Positions 11,657-24,079 of a stretch of DNA of 64,000 nucleotides are shown here, one piece after another. The position numbers were made by a program, and so were the translations under genes. The notes under the pieces are model-generated. The model was not told where the DNA came from, searched no databases, and worked only from the letters and a program-made list of their open reading frames with translations. Source of the DNA: Lutjanus erythropterus (taxonomy: Eukaryota > Chordata > Actinopteri > Lutjaniformes > Lutjanidae). The stretch is from NCBI GenBank assembly GCA_020091685.1, contig CM034599.1, positions 6,418,836-6,482,835 on the forward strand, given 5' to 3'. Positions within the stretch are counted from its first letter, which is position 1. Each line of letters begins with the position of its first letter.

Positions 11657-14600
11657 GATAAATATTTAACAGGTTTGCTGCGGGATCAGCAGCCAAAGGT
11701 CACATCTCTGTCTTTGTCTGGAGTCCATCTTGGTCATTGTTGGACCCAGGAAACGACAACCAGCAGCTCCACGGTGACACTTTGAGTTACTTTCAGTAGA
11801 ATCACAGTCCAGATGAGACACGAGCTGCAACAGATGTGGACAGAAACATGCAGTTAATGACACACACTTCAGCTTTGTTCAAAGTAAGGAAGAATGTCAC
11901 TGTCCAGAGATCAGAGATCAGTCACACGTCATGTCACTACGTCACTCATATGAGCATGCTTTGCAAGAATGCTAGCAGCTAGCTGGAATATATACATATA
12001 TATACATATATATTATTTCTTGAAAACATTTGTTCATACTGTAACATTTAAAATAATACTTTTGAGGAAACGCATCTGTCTCATTTTGGTACAGTAGATG
12101 TTATAATGCAGATTCTGCAGAACTGCAGTAGGTTTTCATCATTTTCTTTATGTGGGGGCCCCCAGTGATTCTCATTTTATTATTATCCTCTATAGGTTTA
12201 AATTGCTGGGGTCAACTTGAGATTTGTGATTTGAATTTGAGAGAAAAGGAATATTTTTCACTGATCTGGCCTCTTTTCCATTTAAAATGCATAAGATGCA
12301 ATGTATAAAATATTAAATATATGCCCCACTGTAGTTTAGAAAAATACAGCCCCCAAAAAGCTAGAAGCGGCCCTGAATGATTTTATTACGTCCCATAATC
12401 CACTCCCTGCCCTGTCAATGTCGATCAGAGATGATGCAGCTTCTTCCACGCTTAGAAAGTTCAGAAATTCGCCAGACATTTGTCTAAGCTAAAACAACTG
12501 GGTATTCTGACTTTACAGTTCATAAGGATCACATTTTATTGCAGGGCATGCCCATGCAAAAAATTTTTGTGCAGCTGTATAGTTAATGTCAACTGGCTGG
12601 ATGTTTGCCTTGACAGCAGGACAGAGCCACAGGGAGTGGACTCCCACCTCCTCACTCAGAGTAAAGAGTAAAAAATATGCTGCATTAAAAGTACTCTGAC
12701 AAGCACAATTTCTCAAGAAAAGGTTACTAACAGAGTAAATGTAACTCATCTGAATAATCAATAGCAGCAATTTTTATTCCATCATTATCTGATCATCATT
12801 ATCTGATAATGCATCTGTTTTGAAAATTCTTCTGGTTGATGCTGTGTTTTTGACTTTCACAGCCTGCAGTCAACAGTCACATGATGATCTGTATCACACT
12901 GCCTCTCAGTGGTTCTAAGAAGAACTGTGTGGTGTTTGTATTTCACCACGAACACAGAAAGATGTCGCCATAATCACAAACATGCCACCATCAAACTGTA
13001 GAAACGGTTTCCATATTACTTCCCGCCTCCCTATTCAGAATTTAACTGGTACAGCAAATGAGGATTGCACTTTGTAATAACTATCAGTAATAAATGCTGA
13101 ATTGATATTTAATTAATCTTAATTAATAGTTAAATTAACTGTCTACAAACAATAAAATCATAGCTGACAGGAGAGAATAACAATTATATTCTGACATTTT
13201 ATTGTTTCAAACATAACAATTCATCTCAAACAGTGTCAATAATGGCATGACTAATAATTAGTAAACATTAGTAATTATAATTTCATTGTTTGAAAGTTTA
13301 TTTAACTATCAATTTACCATTTATAAATAATGCTTACCTTTTTATTTTATATGACACACAATGTAAAAGTAAAATAACATACATTAACACTTAATAAACA
13401 CAATTTATTATCATTTCATCACGTAAACAGATCGTATCTTTGTAGATCTGTCAGGGCCTTTGCAGGTGGCCGAGTTCAAGCTCTGTTATAAGTTTGATCT
13501 GCACTTGTTATGCATTCATGAGGGTCACGTTTAAAGACAAAACGTGTGTGCATGTTTGAGGAAGATTAAATCTGCAAAACAATCTGCATGTGTCAGACAA
13601 AAGGTGCGAGTCTCTTTGTCCTTTAACCTGCATGGAGCAGTTTGACAAACTATTTAACATCTTGTCATATTTAGGGCAGGACAGGGGATCTCTCGGGAGA
13701 GAAAGCAGGCCAACAGTATGTGCCACATAGAAGTGATGTTTATAATCTGATAGCTGGGAACCTTAAGATTAATTGTATGATGGCCTACATCAGTTCTCAT
13801 ATAACTTCTTACAGCAATTTGGGGGTTAATATCATTTATTATACTGATAGAAACAGAAGGCTTGATAAAAATGATCAGAAATCCCTCCAAAATACCACAT
13901 GAGGACACTAAGACCTCGAGGAACACCCTAGAAAAAGCCATGCTGCGATTTTGTGTCAGAAACATACAACTTTTTGGAAATTTCTGCAGGAATTTATCCT
14001 TCCCAAGTCTCACCCATTTGTCTCTGTGCTCCAGTAACGCTTGAGCAAGCTGGGTACCCGACAGAAGATAACTGATTCTTTTCTTGTTTTTCATATGTCA
14101 GCTATTGTTAGCAACACACTATCTAGCAGGCAATATAGATTGGATACCTACTTGTTGTTTTGTTTTGGGTTTTTTTTCTACCTGTCAGATGAAATGGTGC
14201 ATTCCATTTACCTTGGAGGACAGAAGTCGAACCTGGGAATGACCTCACACCTGAGCTAACAGGGTTACACTAAAACAAGTTGGAAAAAACCTTTTTTTGC
14301 TCTTGATAACATGTTACGCTGTATTTTGCTCATACAAATACCGTAGCAGGACGTCCACAGATAAAAGCACTGTGTGAACGCTTGCTGACCCTGATGACTG
14401 TCCAGGGAAACTTTCCATTTTCCAGCCTGAAACCGTTTCCTCCCGCATATGACCTCAGGGTTGGCAAAGTTTCTCTGATTTGCCAAGTTGGAAATCAGAC
14501 TCCAGGGGGGTTTCAGTCCAGTTACAACTGGAAACACAACTTCCCAGTTTAAATGGAATGCACCTTATCTAGCTTGCTCAGGACCGATGTGGCAATATGT

Positions 14601-16100
14601 CAGGAACATCTTTTAATCATCTTCAGAATTTGTTTTGTTTGTCTTTCTTTTTAACATAAGTGAGCCTAACACATAGCATGTGAACAGGAAAGGAGAAAAT
14701 TAAAAGAGCTTGCTCGACTATTGAAAAAAATGAGAAGCTGCAAGTTGGATGTGTGCCTGTGGCTTTCCTTTTTTCTAAACTGACCAGTTTTGACTTCAAG
14801 AGCACCTTGCATTCACCTACTTTATATGCACGAGCATGCGTTATATATTTTTCCTTGTTTCTCCACTGTTACTCGAGCAGACAGAGCAAAAAGAAGTGGG
14901 ACTTAGGAATGGATCTTTGGTGGCGAGCACATCTGTTCTGGAAATTTCTCAGAAACTTGTTCTCAATCCACCCGGGAAAGTCTTACATTCTCTGAACGCT
15001 TCAGTTCTCTAGTTTCATGAAACTGTGATTGTCCTAGAGGTCACTGTAGGTCATTTTATACAGTGAGTTCAAGTTTCAAAAGATTGTCTCACTACAACAC
15101 GATCACACATGAAAACAAGTCTCAGCTTTCCAGTCATACCCATTTGATGCAATTCCAGCACTGTTTAGAGACCCCAGTATGCAGAAATATTGAAATAGAG
15201 TAGCTGAAAATAAGAAATTCACTGTGGTTCACTCGTGCTTTAAAACTGAGCCAGTTACAGCCTTTGAAAGACCACACTGTTGACTGTGGAGTTGAAGAGG
15301 TTAAAATATGAAGCACCCTCAATTTAGGATAAAAAAAAAGTTGTGAAAATGTGCTGCTGATGCTTTTTTTTTGCATCATCAGCCACATTCACACCTTAGT
15401 GTCAAACTTGAACACCTCTCCTGTCTTTTATTTCATAACCAGCTTGTTAATCATTTGTTTTGCTGCAATGATAGTTTATTCCTTTTATAATGACAGTATA
15501 CAACAGTTATAAATGTAAACAAGTAAGAACGAAACTAGTTGGTTTTGTACTCTGAACCTTCTGAAGACATATTACATAGGATATGCAGTGATAACAATAA
15601 TGATACTAAACCCAGTATTCATGTTAAATCAGGACAGGAGTTTTGTTGATTGATTAACTAGTATTTTAATCTTTGTTAAGCCTCCTGGTGCAACCTGAGC
15701 AATGATTAATGACTAAACATGTAGTGTCATCTCCAGTGTGCACATGCATCTTTGCCTCTGTTTTGCAAAGATTCAAGATTTCTGTCGTGTGAATATCACG
15801 CTCTAATTCTGACAGTTGATAGCTGATTCTTGACCTCGCAAACAAAAGTTACAATCTCTTTTCACGGTCCATTTACTCCAAACAACGAGGTACAGTAAGT
15901 GGAGCTTGAACGTGGATGGTTTTGTCAGATAATTTTGTTTAATATTTTAATTTAAATCAAAAAGTCTCATTAAATAAATGTTGTGAAGGAATGGATAATA
16001 ACTTCGCGAGCTTTGAGGCACAGGTGTTTGAGGAATTTGTATCACTGACACAAAATATGAATAATAGAAAATATCATGAGAGAATGATGTAGATTAGATC
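11657..16100. repeat. Second neurl3-flank unit lacking a gene
   Basis: Blocks homologous to 5.5-8.4 kb occur in order: 11,657-11,880 (upstream flank), about 12,890-13,010, about 13,420-13,690, 15,340-15,800 and 15,895-16,090. In copies A and B the last block is followed by a neurl3 gene. Here it is followed within about 200 bases by the start of another flank. A MITE at 14.2 kb sits inside. No neurl3 exon is detectable. Confidence 0.6.
14196..14564. mobile_element. Terminal-inverted-repeat MITE (ggtgcattccattta)
   Basis: Left end GGTGCATTCCATTTA and right end TAAATGGAATGCACC are perfect inverted complements over 15 bases. Length is about 370 bases with no transposase frame. It interrupts the duplicated neurl3 flank. 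I could not define a target-site duplication with confidence. Confidence 0.7.
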
Positions 16101-16507
16101 TGCAGGGCAGTCTGCAAAAAAAAAAAACAGTCACTTACAGTAGGTCACTAAATATTGTTTCTATTACCTGCTGAGCACAACACAACTATTTTCTCTTTGA
16201 TATTTAATGCTGCCAACGGCTGACAACTGTAATCATTTTATCACTTTTATTGGGTTTTGGTATTACATGTGAACTATCAGGCCAATAAAATGAGACGAAC
16301 AAGAATTACTTACTTTTCCAGTAAACAGGTCGTGTCTGTACACCGTTGTCTGTCATGGAACACTGTTTGATCTGCTGTTATGTGTGTGTCAGACGTTACT
16401 GGAATATACAGGTTTATTCTCATTGTGCAGCTCGCAGGGGTCACATTATAAAAGACAAAACCTGTGTTTGACATTTCTTTTTTCAGAGCTTAATCTGCAA
16501 ATCCGTC

Positions 16508-16640
16508 TACGATAACACTTTATTTGAAGGGATGTGTATAAAACTGACACCTTTTATGACTATGAAGGAGTCTTTATGAGTGTTTATGACTGCTGTCATT
16601 AAAGCTGCAGTAAACATAACCTGTGCAAATGAGGGCTGCC
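16508..16640. repeat. Fragment of the tgtcattaa / catgaaggagtc repeat family
   Basis: Words acactttatttgaagggatgtg, tatgaaggagtctttatgagtg and ctgtcattaa match the larger element at 35.1-35.87 kb in inverted order. A short, degenerate piece. Confidence 0.45.
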
Positions 16641-17677
16641 CCCTGAAGAAGATTTGAATCATTAGTTGGAGACCCTAAAGTTGACTGAGATTCTTCTAGT
16701 AGTAGTTCAGCTCTTGTTTTTTAGCTGCGTCACCTTCCACAGAGCAATGCAGCAGCATGACAGGCTGTAAGTTTTACAGAGCCTCTAAATCGACACAAAT
16801 CACAAAACTGACTGTTATGAAGGCAGAGAGGAGTGAGTGCAGGTGAACAGGGCGCACCGACGGAGGCGCTTGCTTTTGCCACTGACAGGCTCAGATTCTT
16901 ATTCTGTCTGATAACATTATGGAAAGACTTGCTACAGCACATTTGGTGCTGATGATGCTAATGTCTTACACCATCAACCACATTTGATCTTCACTGTCAA
17001 ACTTCAGAACACAACTCCTGTCTTTTGGTTTATAACCAGCTTTGTTAATCATTTGCTTAATAATAAATGCACTAATAAATATAATTGCAATAATAAATAT
17101 CATTTTGATGGTCATTTTACAATCACAATATCACAGCAGTTATAATAAACAAGTAATAATGAAACTAGCTTGCTACTAGACTTGTTTCATAATTCTGCAA
17201 ATATGAGAAATATAACCACAATATTCACGTTAAATCAGGGGACAGTAGTTTTGTTGATTGATTAACTTTGGTGCTGATGATGCTAATGTCTTACACCATC
17301 ATCCACATTTCATCCTCAATGTCAACCTTTCCTGGTCATTTATAACAGCTTTGTTAATCATTTGCTCTCAGTTTGATGGCCACTTTACAGCTATAACTAT
17401 AATACAATAATTATAAGTTTAAAAAAGTCATAATGAAACTGACTGGTTGCTGTGCTTTCACATTTGAAGAGCCCTAAAGATATGCGACACAATATATGCC
17501 TCACGCACGCCACTAAGCCCCTCAAACTAAGTTTGAACGGCAACAGAAGGAGTCGGGTTCCCTGTGAAACTTCATGCCTCACAGGGTCCACTGTCCACTT
17601 TAGAACACCACGTCTGTCTTTTGGTTTATAACAGCTTTATTAATCATCTGCTTTGCTGCAACATCAAAGTTTATTTT

Positions 17678-18015
17678 CGGATGCAATGATTTGCAAAACT
17701 TGTTGGTCTATATTCAACTGAATACCATAGAAAGACCAGATATTTAATGCAATGTAAATATGATATTTAACTGATAAATGGCTTTTTTTGTTAAAAAAAA
17801 CAAAACAAAGTACTCTTAAAAACACTAATTCTGAATTTCATACCTGCACCATGTGTTAAAAGAAGTTGGTGCAGGAGCCTTTTCTTTTAACAACAAGCAT
17901 TTAGGAACCAAAGACACTAATTGTTGAAGTTTTGAAAGAGAAATTCTGTTGTGTTCTTGATTGATATACGACTTCAACTGGTCAGCAGTCCGAGGTCCCT
18001 GTTGTTGTATTTTGT
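17678..18015. mobile_element. hAT-like DNA transposon fragment
   Basis: The words gatgcaatgatttgcaaa, tattcaa.tgaata, agatatttaatg and aagacactaattgttga recur at 62.73-63.0 kb in the same order. The atttgcaaa word also occurs near 42.4 kb. Repeats opening with accccaattccaaaaaa and tgcaatgatttgcaaatc are abundant in fish. No coding capacity remains. Confidence 0.5.
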
Positions 18016-20093
18016 GTGGGCGACAGCCACATCTGATATCAAACTTTAGACACCCTCTTAGAGTTAATCATTTGTTTTGGTGTAATAATAAAGTTGATGG
18101 TCATTTTACATTTATAACAGCAGTTATAATTGTAAAGGAGTAATAATGAAACTAGCTGGTTGCTGTACTTTCACATTTGCACTGAACCACCTGGTGGAAC
18201 AGTGATTCTGATCTATTTATGTGTTATGATCGTGTGTAGCGATGCACAGGTCGACGGACCCACAGGCTGTGGGTCAACTTACTAGAAACTACTGTGGGTT
18301 TGTGCGGGTGCACTCAGGAGCACGTCCAAACAGGTTAAATCCTAGAATGGTTTTTCTACACAGAGCAGCCAAACTGAAACAGGCTGAAACACGAAGGCTA
18401 CTATTCTGGTGAAATTCATTGATAAGATGTGAAAAATGAAGCATTTGTGTCTGCTTGTGTGAGAGAGAAAGAGAGAGAGAGGGTTACTTGTTTTGCTGCT
18501 ATAAATGCACCACAGGCTCACCTGTGGAGAAACGCTAAAGCTGGGATCTGAATCTGGTTTACTGTTTACTGGTTTACCGTTCGGATTCTCACAATGTTCC
18601 ATCTCTCATCAGGCATAATGTATAATGGGATATGTATAAACAAAACCTCTATTGTACACTTTACATTTCAAACTGCTTCAGAGGAAGCTTTGATGTCAAC
18701 AGAGGAACGAGAGGCTAGAACACCACATATATACTGTTGTATGCAAAGGAGGAAATTTATCACAAGTTGCAGGATGTTCTGCAGAATTTCCCCCCATTGA
18801 ATCAGGCTTTCACCATCTGGAAATGTGTTTATCCTTTAGAAGCAAATCAGCTGACAACAAATTAACTATTAACATAATGGAGCACATTTTAGATAAAAAA
18901 AAAAAACACCAGTGAAAATTTGATCAGCCTCCATCAGCCACATTTGATCCTCAGTGTCAAACTTCAACACCTTGCCTGTCTTTTGGTTTATAACAGCTTG
19001 GTCAAACATTTTCCATTTTTTACAGCTTTAATAACAGTAATACACGTAAACAAGTAAGAATGAAACTAGCAGCTTGCTGTACTTTCATATTTGAAGAACT
19101 CTCTGAGGATCTGTTACATAATACATTCAAAAATAATAATAATAGCTATTGTCTTTATGTTAAACCAGGAGGCAGTAGTTTGTTGATTTTAATCCTTATT
19201 AAGGTTTCTGGTGCAACATGAACCATGATTAGTAACATCAGAAGTAGTTTCATCTGTAGTGTGTACATGGATCTTTGCTTCTGTTTGCAAAGATTCAGGA
19301 TTTCTGACATGTGCTGGTATTATATTTATTTTCAAACTTAAACATCATGCTTTGCAACCAAGTTTCCACTTCTAAAAACCCTGAATAACACAACAGATCA
19401 TTCTTGACCTCTTTGAGAAATTCTCTTATTTAATGCACAAAACCTCATCAATAAAGAGCCTGGATCGACTGAGGTTTCTGCCTGTTCAAAGGAACTTTTT
19501 CCTTGCCACTGTTGCCTCAGTGCTTTCTCTTGGTGGGAACAACTGGGTTTATAAAGAGCATGAATTGAACTGAATTCACAGTAACTGCACAAGCTAATAG
19601 GCGCAGATGTTTTAGGAATCTGTCGCACACACACACAGAATAAGAATGACAGAAAAGATAATATCATGATAGATAAAATAACATTTATTTCAACAGCTAT
19701 ATTTTCACACTCAAACAATATAAAAACATCATTTTCAGGAATCAAAATAACTTTACAAAAATATACATTTATTTAAGATTTACAACATCAAGGAGTCAAA
19801 ATATACTGTTCTTTTATAATCATTTTGAGATAAATATTTATATTAATATTTATAATAAGTCAGCGATTGTCTTGATCAAAATAATTTATGCTTGCCTTCA
19901 GTCTTATTCAGTAGTCAATAGCAGTGCAGTTTCTTCATTTTTCAAACACGCTCAGTATTTTCACATCAACATCTCTGTACATGTTACCTTTACACGTGAT
20001 GTACAAAATTTACATATGAAGGAGGAGACAGTTGAACATGTCACATGTCAAGTTTCCTGGTCATCGTCATCATTTTTTCTTTGGTAAAGTCAC

Positions 20094-22944
20094 TCAGCAG
20101 GTTGGATTTGGTGATTCCTGCCTGGTGTCTTTGGTCTCAGTGCACCCTGAGGCCGATGAAGCTGTGATCTGGTGTCGACACAGTGGGCAGCTGTCAAACT
20201 GCTGGATGACTCTGGAGGCGCAGCGTCTGCACAGACACTTGTGGCCGCAAGGCAGAGTGACGCTGGCCTGTTTTCCCATGCACACCACACAGTCCACTAC
20301 ACTGCTGTCATCTGTGATCGAAACAAAGAGAGAACTCCAATCAGAGAGCGTCACAAACACTCCTACACCTGATTTCAATGATAGTATTGGGCTGCCAGGA
20401 GTTGTCCTGGATTCTGTCTTACCTGCTGAGACGTCCAGGTCGAGACAGGAGATGCAGTCATCACTGTATCCGTCAAGAATCAAACTGAAGCGGTTGTCAA
20501 CCGCAGGTGAGGTGAGGCGCTCAGGTGCAGGACAGGAGCGTCTGGTGTAAAGAAGCTCTTTTTTCTCTGAGCCTGCAGCAAAGAGTGGAAATAAGTTAAA
20601 GGTACAGTTCATCCCATGATCAAAAAAACATTTTCTCTATTACCTATAGTGCTGTTTATTCATCTAGATTGTTTTGATGTGAATTGCAGAGTTTTGGAGA
20701 TATCAACCACAGAGATCTCTGAATATAGTGGCACTCAAATGTGGTGCTCAAAATGTCTGTGGAAAAAAAAGCTCAGCAGCAATATCTCTTTCCAGAAATC
20801 ATGACCAGGTGAAGATAACCTTGAGACCTTGTTGTGGGCAGTTTCATACAGGAACTTTTTTCACTGGAAAGAAAGTAGTTCCTGCATGAGTAGTAGATTC
20901 TACCATAGAAAGAAGAAACCACAAGCTGAGGTCAATCATCATTCATTATATTTAAGAGAAGGCAAACATCTCTGTGGCTCATGTCTCCAAACCTCAACAT
21001 CAAAACAATCTAGACAGATAAACAGCATTTCAAGTATGATGAATAACAACAGGAAAAACAGGTAGTACAGTAAACAACACATCATTATTTACAAGTAAAC
21101 TGACCCAGGAGGAAAATGGAGCACGTCTGTCCGTAGACGTCTATCATGGCCCACAGCGGCCGGCTCAGATCCACTCCCTCCAGCAGCTTGTGCCTCCTGT
21201 TGTTGCATGTGACGTAAATGTTGCCTTTTTTAGAAACCCAGAATTCGAGCTCTGAACCTGCTTGGCAGTAGGATTCATGCACAGGAGCGGCCCAGTGTCC
21301 AGGTGTGTCAGTGAGGTTGGGGATGGCCATGATGGGCAGAGGCAGACGTCTGTCTTCGGGCGACACATTGGTGAAGCCCAGGCGCAGAGCTCCATGCCAG
21401 TTGGACAAATCTTTCTCCACCCTCAGACGAATCCTCTCCTGGATCTTCACCGGGCGGCTGCTGAACACCAGGCCATTCTTGAACGTGTCCCCCTTCCTCT
21501 CTGCGAGGCGAGACCCCTCACTCAGGCGGACCTTGTCTCCCACAGCCTGACGGTGGAAGGTCAGAGGGCCGAGGCAGGACAGGCCGCACCTGTGTGCCAC
21601 CTCTGACTCAACATCTGCAAGGAAACAACGACATGGTTATAATTCTTGATGTGCATGTGTGCATGAAATTAATTCTTTTCTGGTACAAATATGCAGATTA
21701 CATCTGCACAGTAATGTGCACATGTCACAGACAACAACAACAACCTCTTCAACGTGAGTGCAGTGTAGTAAACAAAAACTTGTTCTGCAAATATGTGCAG
21801 ATATCGGGCCAAATTCTGAATGATAAGAAGTGAATAATAACACCAAAATATATCTGCAACTAACACAAATTTTCATTGTTGAGTAATCTGTTAATTATTT
21901 TCTCAAATAATCAATTAATTCATCCTGTCACAATCTTGTCGGTTGAAAAAGTAGGTCCACTCAGGTTTGTCCTCCACGTGTTTGGACCTATTTTTCCTCA
22001 GAAACCAGGAAGAGACTCTACAATATTCACATGTAAGAAGCTAGAATCAGAGAATTTGGACTATTTTTTTTTTTTTAATTACTCAAACCAATTACTCAGT
22101 TATCAAAATAGTTGGTGAGTAGTTTCATAATCTTTTAATAATCAATTATTTGTTTAATTGTTGCACCAAATTGCATGTGTGATGAGTTTGACAATGCATT
22201 GAAAAAAAAACTTTAAATGACATGTAATAATAAGCTTAAGTTATTGTGAATAAGTGGCATCACTTCACAAAACAACCTAATTTCTTACAACTCCTTATCT
22301 TGATTCTCAAGGTTACATTATGACCACAGTCTTTATTTTAAGTGGATGTGAAGTTAATCTTTTACTTTACTACAACAATAAATTTCATTATCATTCAGAT
22401 TACAAGTCCAACAGCAGAAAAAACTGTAAACAAGTAATACTGAAAGCAGCAGACACATGTGCTTTCACTTTTGAGGATCAGGTGCAGGTTTGGCCCAAGA
22501 TGCAAGATGAATAATTAACATGAACACTCATAATCTAATCATGACTTTTGTTAAGCTGTCAACAGACAAGTTGCAGTAAATGATGTTTGTGTTGCAGTTT
22601 GTTTGTATGAAAAGTGTTATTTAGAGAAAGTCTGATTCATTGAGTCACTGACAAGTTGTTAATTTTTTGTAAACTGTAGCATCACTATAATTTGTATGTT
22701 ATCAGTCCTTTATTTTACTGCATGGTCATAAATCAGTAATTCCTCTTATTCATTTCAAGTCTTCCTCTTCGTTTACTGGCACTTGTTTTACAGCAGTTAG
22801 AGGTGATAAGAACAGGCCTGGGCTCAAACAACTGGCTTCTGTTTCCTACAGTATCTCAACTATCACTGTTCTCATTATCACCATCATATCATTATCATCT
22901 TTGTCAAAACTCAGATTTTTAACAATGATGATAATAACTACCCA

Positions 22945-22980
<36 letters not shown>

Positions 22981-23825
22981 GCATATATTAGTGTACTGGA
23001 AATATAATTTAAGAATTTAAAAAGTTATTACAAGTATAATTGTACTTTTTTATGCTTAATTTAAAGTATATTTAAAGTTTACTTCAAAATGAATGTCATT
23101 AAGTTCAACTCCAATGTACAAAAATGACTAATTCTGCAATAATTAAAATGGTATTTAAGTGTTAACTTTACTGTAATTCATTATTAGTAAAATGTACTTT
23201 AATTCACTTCATTAGAAGTGTATTTGAGTATGCTTACAAAAAGTGCAATTAATATAAGTTTACTTAAAACTGTACTTTGGTGTACTTTGAAAAAGTAGCA
23301 CATAGAAAGTAAACTTTGATTTCATTAATCAAACATGTCCATTAGTACATACAGTCATATACTATAAGTGTTCCTGAAGTTGTTTCACTTTAGACACACT
23401 AAAGACACTTCAAATCATGCTTTCTACAATTAGTAGTATAAGAATTAAGAGTCTGACTGCAAGTACACCCAAATGTGCCAAAATGTTATATCCTTAGAAT
23501 TTTTACTTTTCATCAAGATGTTGGACAGAATCATGACTTTTAAAGGTTCTTAGAAAATGAAAAAATAGGAAGATAGAGATATTTTCATGATTTACATGTC
23601 TGAATATTTAAAAAAAAAAAGAATTATAAGAATTGTCAACATTGACAGCTAAAGAATCAAGTGTCTACTAAAATGTAAAAAATAGTTATTTACTTACAAA
23701 CTGTGATGAACAGAGGACATTATTGTTAACATTAAAGCATCACATTAAATTGAAAATCAAGTTCAGGACTGAAGACAAGAAAAAAAGATCTCACCAGAGT
23801 TCCTGTTCTCGTTCTCCTTCACCAT
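20094..23825 (-). CDS. neurl3: Neuralized-like E3 ubiquitin ligase, NEURL3 type, copy B
   Basis: Coding exons 23,825-23,795, 21,614-21,105, 20,572-20,423 and 20,311-20,094, all phase-1 junctions, give 302 residues. Architecture equals copy A: NHR domain in exon 2 (about residues 18-177), a linker exon of the same 150-base length, then a C3HC4 RING (about 238-275). Exon 2 is almost identical to copy A but one codon shorter (a small indel after the GNIYVT motif). The first ten residues and the tail after the RING differ more; the tail is seven residues longer. An upstream in-frame stop fixes MVKENE as the start. Intron 2 is enlarged by a MITE that copy A lacks. Possible AATAAA signals lie at 19,689-19,684 and 19,773-19,768. 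Tandem paralogue; function inferred from family. Confidence 0.88.
20597..21045. mobile_element. MITE inserted in intron 2 of neurl3 copy B
   Basis: Starts with ttaaaggtacagttcatccc, matching the ttaaagggacagttcacccc ends seen at 25,870 and 29,584. Internal words (cctatagtgctgtttattcatctaga and its complement near the other end) show the foldback structure. The right terminal repeat is degraded. The equivalent intron in copy A is only 99 bases. Confidence 0.65.
21870..22170. repeat. Degenerate inverted-repeat element (aatcaattaatt type)
   Basis: Left part has gttgagtaatctgttaatt and aaataatcaattaatt; right part has aataatcaatta and gtttaattgttgca. Similar sequence occurs near 31.2-31.6, 57.46-57.7 and 62.0-62.18 kb. 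A common fish MITE type; old copy. Confidence 0.4.
22948..23500. repeat. A30 homopolymer and tacttaa-rich repeat
   Basis: A run of about 30 A residues at 22,948-22,977 is followed by some 500 bases rich in gtactt/aagtac words (for example tttaaagtatatttaaagtttac). This resembles a fish palindromic element. No coding signal. Confidence 0.45.
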
Positions 23826-23987
23826 GTCGAAGAGGCAGACAGTTATTTTCTTTTCTTCGTGTCTTGAGAGAAGATGTGCTCACGTCTGTATCTTGGTTCA
23901 GTTGTGATGAAACAGGGGGGTTACCAGCCTTTAAAACGTAGAGTAGAGCAGCACGTGTGGTTTCAAAACATTCCCTGTATCACATGG

Positions 23988-23997
23988 GAAAGTGAAG
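23988..23997 (+). promoter_or_regulatory. ISRE-like motif upstream of neurl3 copy B
   Basis: GAAAGTGAAG differs from GAAANNGAAA at the last base. It aligns with the motif of copy A and shares the following gggagggactga. It is 163 bases from the start codon because about 100 extra bases lie in between. Confidence 0.3.
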
Positions 23998-24079
23998 GGG
24001 GAGGGACTGAGGGAGGAACCAAACATAGGAAATTTACCCAAACCTCTGGCACAGGCACAGCGTGCTGATCTTTTTTTTT

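Larger units (their letters stand above)
16260..19680. repeat. Third neurl3-flank unit with internally amplified repeats
   Basis: Starts with the aacagg.cgtgtctgta block also seen at 6,845 and 13,425. It then has several copies of one roughly 300-base module, with words like cacattt.atcctcantgtcaa, cctgtcttttggtttataa and gaaactagctggttgct. Starts are near 16,945, 17,271, 17,590 (partial), 18,025 (partial) and 18,925. The last copy leads into the 3' flank of neurl3 copy B. No gene is present. Confidence 0.6.

Noticed and set aside
16945-19330. Regularly spaced repeats considered as a CRISPR-like or satellite array
   Set aside because: Modules are long, divergent and irregularly spaced in a vertebrate genome; local duplication explains them.
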